A DNA stretch of 10,035 nt from CAYRHS01 sp964424125 (GTDB taxonomy: Bacteria > Actinomycetota > Acidimicrobiia > IMCC26256 > JAOSJL01), in NCBI GenBank assembly GCA_964424125.1, contig CAYRHS010000115.1, positions 1 to 10,035 on the forward strand, written 5' to 3'. The notes beneath the pieces are model-generated. The model saw nothing but the letters and a program-made list of their open reading frames with translations. It was not told the DNA's origin and did no database searches. The position numbers and the translations under genes were made by a program. This document shows, piece by piece, positions 6,643-10,035 of the stretch (position 1 is the first letter of the stretch; each line of letters starts with the position of its first letter).

Positions 6643-6671
6643 ATGTAAGCGCACCCGGCCGCCGCCTTGCG
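6643..6671 (-). promoter_or_regulatory. Candidate promoter or shared element upstream of the P450
   Basis: The minus strand reads CGCAAG, 17 bases, then TTACATC followed by TGGTCA. The same arrangement (CGAAAG, 17 bases, TTACATC, GGTCA) lies in front of the dehydrogenase gene at 9383. Neither hexamer is a good sigma-70 box. The repeat could be an alternative-sigma promoter or a regulator site, or a chance match. It overlaps the terminator-like hairpin at 6654-6677. Confidence 0.3.
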
Positions 6672-6677
6672 GCCGGG
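6654..6677 (-). terminator. GC-rich hairpin after the LexA-head regulator gene
   Basis: A perfect 9-bp inverted repeat, CCCGGCCGC with GCGGCCGGG, flanks a six-base loop. It begins 13 bases after the regulator's stop codon on the minus strand. It is not followed by a T-run, as is common for candidate intrinsic terminators in high-GC actinobacteria. It separates the two-regulator operon from the P450. Confidence 0.5.
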
Positions 6678-6690
6678 CGTGATCATCCGT

Positions 6691-7581
6691 TCACCTGCGC
6701 CGGTGCGGTCGTTCCACGTAGGCGGGCGTGAGCGCCCGGGGAAGTCGGACGGAGGCCACGTCGGGGAACTTGCCGCCCGCCTCCGTCCGTCTGAGCGACC
6801 GAGCGGTGAGCGTGTGGACTCTCGCCATCGTCACGGCGCGTGTCCGCAGCTCGACGATCGCCTCGTCGCTCGACCGTTCCACGATCGTCTCGAGCCACCG
6901 TTCGGCGGACTCCGCCGAGCGGTCACACAGCTCGGCCGTGTGGCGCAGGACGTTCGCCAGCGGCGGCACCCGCTCGGCGAGCACGCGCGCGACGGGACCG
7001 GCCGCGTGGTTGTAGATCACCTGATCGACCACGAAGGACTCCCACGACGACCCGGATCGCAGGCCGGTCAGGACCGCCTCCATCGCCCCGAGCGTCTCGG
7101 GCCGCGCGCTCGATGACTGCGCGAGCACGGCTTCGACCCGTGTCACCTGGTCGTGACGCTCGAGGGCTTCCTCGATGAGCGTGCGCTTCACGTCCTGGTC
7201 CGTGACCTTCGAAGCCGCCGCGAGGACGCAGTCGCGCTCGACCGCCTGCCCCTCCGCCATGGCAGAGAGCAGGTGCAGGTCTTCCTCGTCGAGTGCCGCG
7301 GCGTCGATCTCCGGGTGCACGAGCGCGAGCGCGCGGCTGCGGCCCGGAGAGCGACTGATGAATCCCTTGCGTTCGAGGGTCTGCAGCATGCGCTGCGCGC
7401 CGGAGGGTCCTCCGAGCCCGCACGCGTCCGAGAGCTCGCGTCCTGTCGGCGGGTACCCGTGCGCGTCTATGTGCTCCTCGATGAAGGCGAGGACCTCGCG
7501 TTGGCGGGGCGTCAGCTGGGACGCGCTGGCGGTCGTCCGCTCGCCACCGGCAGCGGCGCGCTCCGGCTCCGACGAGGTCAT
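6691..7581 (-). CDS. Transcriptional regulator with LexA-type winged-helix head and helical C-terminal domain of unknown function
   Basis: The product is 296 residues. Residues 22-85 match the LexA N-terminal DNA-binding domain: LTPRQREVLAFIEEHIDAHG, then YPPTGRELSDACGLGG and a wing-side LERKGFISRSPGRSRAL. Residues 98-265 are not the LexA S24 peptidase: no Ala-Gly cleavage site or Ser/Lys catalytic segment is seen. They look mostly alpha-helical, with EGQAVERDCVLAAASKV, TLIEEALERHDQV, SWESFVVDQVIYNHAAGPVA and SAERWLETIVERS. The arrangement faintly recalls ferritin-like proteins of the phenylacetyl-CoA oxygenase (PaaA/PaaC) type, but without clear ExxH metal ligands. That comparison is inference. 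ATG 7579-7581 lies 13 bases after the TetR stop codon, so the two regulators are probably cotranscribed. No clear ribosome binding site is seen. SOS control is unlikely to be its role. Confidence 0.8.
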   Translation of the reverse strand: MTSSEPERAAAGGERTTASASQLTPRQREVLAFIEEHIDAHGYPPTGRELSDACGLGGPSGAQRMLQTLERKGFISRSPGRSRALALVHPEIDAAALDEEDLHLLSAMAEGQAVERDCVLAAASKVTDQDVKRTLIEEALERHDQVTRVEAVLAQSSSARPETLGAMEAVLTGLRSGSSWESFVVDQVIYNHAAGPVARVLAERVPPLANVLRHTAELCDRSAESAERWLETIVERSSDEAIVELRTRAVTMARVHTLTARSLRRTEAGGKFPDVASVRLPRALTPAYVERPHRRR

Positions 7582-7594
7582 GGCGCCAGGAGTC

Positions 7595-8314
7595 TCAGCT
7601 CGTGCGACCCGCGACGGACGAGCGCACGCCGTTCTCGGCGCGCTGGGCTTCGACGCCTACACCGTCGAGCACGAACGCCGTCATCTCGTCGGCGATCTCC
7701 TCGACGCCGAGGCGACCCTCCGGCCGGTACCACTCGGCGAGGACGGTGATCGAGCCGAGGATGAACGCCGACATCGTCGCGGCATCGCCCCGACGGAAGG
7801 CGCCCTCGAGCTGACCCTGCTCGATGATCTCGCGCACACGCTCGACGAAGTTCTGGCGAAAGCCGCGTGCCCACTCGCCGATCTCGCCTTCCATGTGGAC
7901 CAGATGGCGGCCGATGATGCCGATCTCGACCGGGTTGTTGGCGACGAGGCGCACCTCGCTGCGGACGAGCTCCGCGAGCCGCTCCGCGGGTGGACGGTCG
8001 CTTCCCGCTGCCACCTCCACGTCGACCAGCTCGACGATCTGCTCGAGGAGCCGCTCGTAGAGGTGCTCCTTGGACTCGAAGTAGTGGTAGAGGCTCCCCT
8101 TGACGATCCCGGCTTCCCTGGCGATGTCCTCGAGCTTGGCGCCCTCGTAGCCCTGGGCGAAGAAGACCTGGGCCGCGATCTTGAGGATCTCCTCGTCGCG
8201 GGGCAGATGACGCGCGACCGCCGGCCCCTGCCGAGGCCGGCCCCGCTGTCGCTTGCCGACTTCGTCCTCGACGTCGTTCGCGGGGCCCGTTCCGGTGTCA
8301 GGCTGCTTGGCCAC
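7595..8314 (-). CDS. TetR/AcrR-family transcriptional regulator with an AT-hook-like N-terminal extension
   Basis: The product is 239 residues. The TetR helix-turn-helix spans about 40-88: ILKIAAQVFFAQGYEGAKLE, then DIAREAGIVKGSLYHYFESK (63-82), where GSLYHYF is the family's recognition helix. The C-terminal ligand-binding part (about 90-225) includes VRLVANNPVEIGIIGRHLVH and a tail typical of repressors of lipid-catabolic genes in actinobacteria. Before the HTH there is a basic stretch KRQRGRPRQGP (21-31) containing the RGRP core of AT-hooks. The GTG start (8312-8314) is supported by GAGGAG seven bases upstream (8322-8327). It leads an operon with the LexA-head regulator. A likely -10 and a palindrome just upstream suggest self-regulation. 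The ligand is probably an acyl-CoA of the local pathway, but this is inferred from context. Confidence 0.92.
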   Translation of the reverse strand: MAKQPDTGTGPANDVEDEVGKRQRGRPRQGPAVARHLPRDEEILKIAAQVFFAQGYEGAKLEDIAREAGIVKGSLYHYFESKEHLYERLLEQIVELVDVEVAAGSDRPPAERLAELVRSEVRLVANNPVEIGIIGRHLVHMEGEIGEWARGFRQNFVERVREIIEQGQLEGAFRRGDAATMSAFILGSITVLAEWYRPEGRLGVEEIADEMTAFVLDGVGVEAQRAENGVRSSVAGRTS

Positions 8315-8366
8315 GGTCTCGCTCCTCGCCGACGCGCCGTGCCATCGAGGACGTGCGTCCGAGCAC

Positions 8367-8376
8367 CGAGCGCTCG
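8367..8376. promoter_or_regulatory. Short palindrome near the TetR transcription start, candidate autoregulatory operator
   Basis: CGAGCGCTCG is a perfect 10-bp palindrome lying five bases downstream of the -10 candidate of the TetR gene, roughly at the expected transcription start. This is a classical place for a repressor to block its own gene. The site is short and GC-rich, so it may be coincidental. Confidence 0.3.
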
Positions 8377-8381
8377 ATCAC

Positions 8382-8387
8382 ACTCTA
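8382..8387 (-). promoter_or_regulatory. Possible -10 box of the TetR / LexA-head operon
   Basis: The minus strand reads TAGAGT, a TANNNT match, about 68 bases before the GTG start. No convincing -35 is seen at 16-19 bases upstream; that stretch is G-rich. Confidence 0.35.
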
Positions 8388-8438
8388 CCGGCCGGCCGAG
8401 AAGCGCCCCCACATCTGCGTCGCGTGCAACTCGGCGCG

Positions 8439-9383
8439 TCAGGTGACACGGATCACGAGCTTCCCGAGCTGGCGGCCGGCGATCATCTCCGCCATCGCGC
8501 GCGGGACCTCGTCGACGCCCTGGAAGACGTCGGAGATCGGAGGGTCGATGCCGGCGTGCGCCACGAAACGTGCCAACGCGCGCAGGCTCTCGATTGTCCC
8601 CATCTTGACGCCTGCCACCGTGAGCTCCTTCCAGAACAGCTGGCGGATCTCGGCGTCCGCGTCGCGTCCTCCCGTGGCACCCCCGGTGACCAGCCGGCCG
8701 CCGAACCCGAGGGACGAGACCGAATGGCGCCAGGTCGGCTGGCCCGTCGTCTCGATGACGACGTGCACGGGCTCGGCGAGCCTGGCACCGGTCTCGGCCA
8801 CGGCGTCTGCCCCGAGGGAGCGAGCGAACTCCCGGCCTCGCTCCGAACGCGACGTCGCGGTGACGTCCGCGCCCGCGGCCGTCGCCAGACAGATCGCCGC
8901 CGTCGGCAGGCCACCCGTCGCGCCCTGCACCAGCACGCGCTCGCCCGGTCGCACGCGCGCGGCCTCGAACAGCATGGTCCACGCGGTGAGCCAGGCAGTC
9001 GGGAGACACGCGGCCTGCTCGAAGGACAGGCTCGGAGGCTTGTCGATCAGGTTGGCGGAGGGGACGGCCAGCCGCGGTGCGAAGGAGCCGTCCACGCCAT
9101 CGGTCAACATGCGAAAGCGAGCACCGGACTCGAGCACCGAGTGCACGATCACCTCGCGCCCGTCGTCGGTGACGCCGGCGGCGTCGCAGCCGAGGATCAC
9201 GGGCGGCTCGAAGGGGACGCCCACTACGCCCCTCAGGGTCCAGACGTCGTGATGGTTGAGCGACGCGGCGCGCACCGACACGACCTCCCACCCCGGGGGA
9301 GGCTCGGGCTCGGGACGCTCGCCCACGACGAGCCCGTCGAGGGGTTCGGGTGCTCCGAGCTCGGCTGCGTACGCGGCGCGCAT
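8439..9383 (-). CDS. Quinone-oxidoreductase-like medium-chain dehydrogenase (MDR family)
   Basis: The product is 314 residues, typical of zinc-free NADPH:quinone oxidoreductase-like enzymes. The N-terminal GroES-like domain has AASLNHHDVWTLRG (39-52) and PPVILGCDAAG (60-70). The Rossmann domain shows VLVQGATGGLPTAAICLATA (150-169), a slight variant of the usual GAxGGVGxxA nucleotide loop with Leu-Pro in place of Val-Gly. TSRSERGREFARSLGADAV (177-195) follows, and the C-terminus is GRQLGKLVIRV. The structural-zinc cysteine loop of alcohol dehydrogenases is absent. It probably reduces an enone or quinone, or acts on an enoyl thioester, with NAD(P)H. ATG 9381-9383 is chosen over longer in-frame starts because it gives the family's standard N-terminus (MRAAYAAELG) and has GAGG six bases upstream. 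It is divergent from the acyl-CoA synthetase. Confidence 0.9.
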   Translation of the reverse strand: MRAAYAAELGAPEPLDGLVVGERPEPEPPPGWEVVSVRAASLNHHDVWTLRGVVGVPFEPPVILGCDAAGVTDDGREVIVHSVLESGARFRMLTDGVDGSFAPRLAVPSANLIDKPPSLSFEQAACLPTAWLTAWTMLFEAARVRPGERVLVQGATGGLPTAAICLATAAGADVTATSRSERGREFARSLGADAVAETGARLAEPVHVVIETTGQPTWRHSVSSLGFGGRLVTGGATGGRDADAEIRQLFWKELTVAGVKMGTIESLRALARFVAHAGIDPPISDVFQGVDEVPRAMAEMIAGRQLGKLVIRVT

Positions 9384-9414
9384 CGTGGGCCTCTTCCGCT
9401 GGTCGGCACGGACC

Positions 9415-9443
9415 TTGACCGATGTAAGAGCCGAAGTTACCGT
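9415..9443 (+). promoter_or_regulatory. Promoter of the acyl-CoA synthetase gene
   Basis: TTGACC (9415-9420) and TACCGT (9438-9443) are separated by exactly 17 bases, the best promoter match in the window. Transcription would start near 9450, about 50 bases before the ATG. The divergent dehydrogenase's upstream elements overlap it, so the two genes may compete or be coregulated. Confidence 0.6.
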
Positions 9444-9450
9444 GCTTTCG
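9422..9450 (-). promoter_or_regulatory. Candidate promoter or shared element upstream of the MDR dehydrogenase
   Basis: The minus strand reads CGAAAG (9445-9450), 17 bases, then TTACAT (9422-9427), continuing CGGTCA. The layout repeats that found before the P450 gene (6643-6671). TAACTT at 9434-9439 is an alternative -10 candidate for this gene. Confidence 0.3.
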
Positions 9451-9463
9451 GTTTCGGAATTGT

Positions 9464-9473
9464 GCCACGTGGC
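9464..9473. promoter_or_regulatory. Palindrome GCCACGTGGC in the leader of the acyl-CoA synthetase gene
   Basis: A perfect 10-bp palindrome lies about 14 bases after the predicted start of the rightward transcript. A tandem TTTCGG pair (9446-9457) lies just before it. It could be a repressor site in the divergent control region. No binding protein can be assigned. Confidence 0.3.
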
Positions 9474-9499
9474 GGGCGGCGCCACCGTTCCTCGGGGGG

Positions 9500-10035
9500 A
9501 TGCGGTTGAACATCGCGGCGGATCTCGATCGGATGGCCGCGGACCGCTCCGGTCACCCGGCGCTCGTGTTCGAAGGACGGGACGTGAGCTTCTCGGACCT
9601 CGACCTGCGCGCGTCACGGGTGGCGACCGGTCTGGAGGAGCTCGGCGTCGGGCCCGGCGATCGAGTCGCGATCGTGATGACCAACCGGCCGGAGCACGTC
9701 GTCGCCTGGTACGGGATCGCCAAGGCCGGCGCGGTCCCCGTGGACGTCAACATCATCCTCGGTGACGAGGAGTGGATCTACATCTTCGAGTCCGCGCGTC
9801 CCCGTGCGATCCTCGCCGGCCCGGAGTTCGCGGACCGCCTCCGCGCGCTTGCGCCGGGACTGCCCTCGCAGCCGGCCGTGTTCGTCACGGACGGAGGGGC
9901 CGACGCAGGCTCGTTCGAAGGGCTCGGCGTGGGCACGGATCGGCGGCCCGCCGTCGAGCGTGCGGACGACGCCCTGGCCGTGATCGCCTACACGAGCGGC
10001 ACGACGGGACTCCCCAAGGGTGTGATGCACGACCA
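9500..10035 (+). CDS. Acyl-CoA synthetase / AMP-binding ligase, N-terminal part; cut by the window edge
   Basis: About 178 residues are visible of a family usually around 500 long. The N-terminal domain of the ANL superfamily is clear: HPALVFEGRDVSFSDLDLRA (19-38), then GVGPGDRVAIVMTNRPEHVV (49-68), AWYGIAKAGAVPVDVN (69-84), and the P-loop YTSGTTGLPKGVMHD (164-178), which binds the ATP phosphates. Members activate a carboxylic acid to acyl-AMP and then to the CoA thioester, the entry step of a degradation route. The substrate-deciding region lies outside the window. ATG 9500-9502 directly abuts a GGGGGG run. A TTG two codons later (9506-9508) would give the run a normal spacing and the common family beginning MNIAADLD, so the start is uncertain by two codons. 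Confidence 0.93.
   Translation, partial: MRLNIAADLDRMAADRSGHPALVFEGRDVSFSDLDLRASRVATGLEELGVGPGDRVAIVMTNRPEHVVAWYGIAKAGAVPVDVNIILGDEEWIYIFESARPRAILAGPEFADRLRALAPGLPSQPAVFVTDGGADAGSFEGLGVGTDRRPAVERADDALAVIAYTSGTTGLPKGVMHD

Noticed and set aside
4448..6682. A 744-codon open frame on the plus strand
   Set aside because: It runs antisense to the crotonase and P450 genes, both of which have full family motifs. The translation is Arg/Gly/His-rich without recognisable domains, a typical GC-rich antisense artefact.
7681..9513. A 610-codon open frame on the minus strand
   Set aside because: It is an alternative frame through the MDR and TetR genes, with Arg/Ser-rich content and no domain.
9560..9585. 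LexA/SOS-box-like GTTCGA words (for example GTGTTCGAAGG)
   Set aside because: They lie inside coding sequence and lack the paired half-site of an actinobacterial SOS box. No intergenic SOS box was found, including near the LexA-head gene.
9384..9617. Longer form of the MDR dehydrogenase starting near 9617
   Set aside because: The extension overlaps the divergent synthetase gene and its promoter and has no family similarity. ATG 9383 has a good GAGG site.

Overview
The window is very GC-rich, tightly packed bacterial DNA. The codon use (almost only G or C at third positions), GTG/ATG starts, TANNNT-type -10 boxes and the lipid-catabolism gene families all suggest a high-GC actinobacterium. 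An Acidimicrobiia or mycobacterial-type lipid degrader is a reasonable guess, but the sequence alone does not settle the lineage. I see no tRNA, rRNA, CRISPR array, insertion sequence or phage gene.

Layout from left to right. Positions 1-964 hold two damaged genes. One is an acyl-CoA dehydrogenase on the minus strand with an internal deletion and frameshift, which runs off the left edge. The other is a headless and tailless fragment of a luciferase-like flavin monooxygenase on the plus strand. A short-chain dehydrogenase (965-1933, minus) is divergent from a translationally coupled pair of acyl-CoA dehydrogenases (2119-3258 and 3255-4403, plus). The control region between them carries a good promoter and a perfect 16-bp palindrome. 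The acyl-CoA dehydrogenase pair converges on a crotonase-family gene (4400-5305, minus), and their stop codons interlock in a CTAG. Further minus-strand genes follow: a cytochrome P450 (5441-6622), a regulator with a LexA-type DNA-binding head and an unusual helical C-terminal domain (6691-7581), a TetR-family repressor (7595-8314) and a quinone-oxidoreductase-like dehydrogenase (8439-9383). Divergent from the last, a fatty-acid/acyl-CoA synthetase (9500 onward, plus) runs off the right edge.

Taken together this is a catabolic island for a hydrophobic carboxylic substrate such as a steroid or terpenoid side chain, branched fatty acid or similar compound. The P450 could hydroxylate, the ligase would activate the acid to a CoA thioester, the paired dehydrogenases would introduce the double bond, the crotonase and SDR would act on the enoyl- and hydroxyacyl-CoA stages, and the two regulators would control expression. 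The substrate is not readable from the sequence. The most unusual items are the LexA-head regulator, the crotonase lacking both canonical glutamates, the two adjacent broken genes, and a recurring TTGAC-17-TACCGT style promoter that can be traced at several genes.
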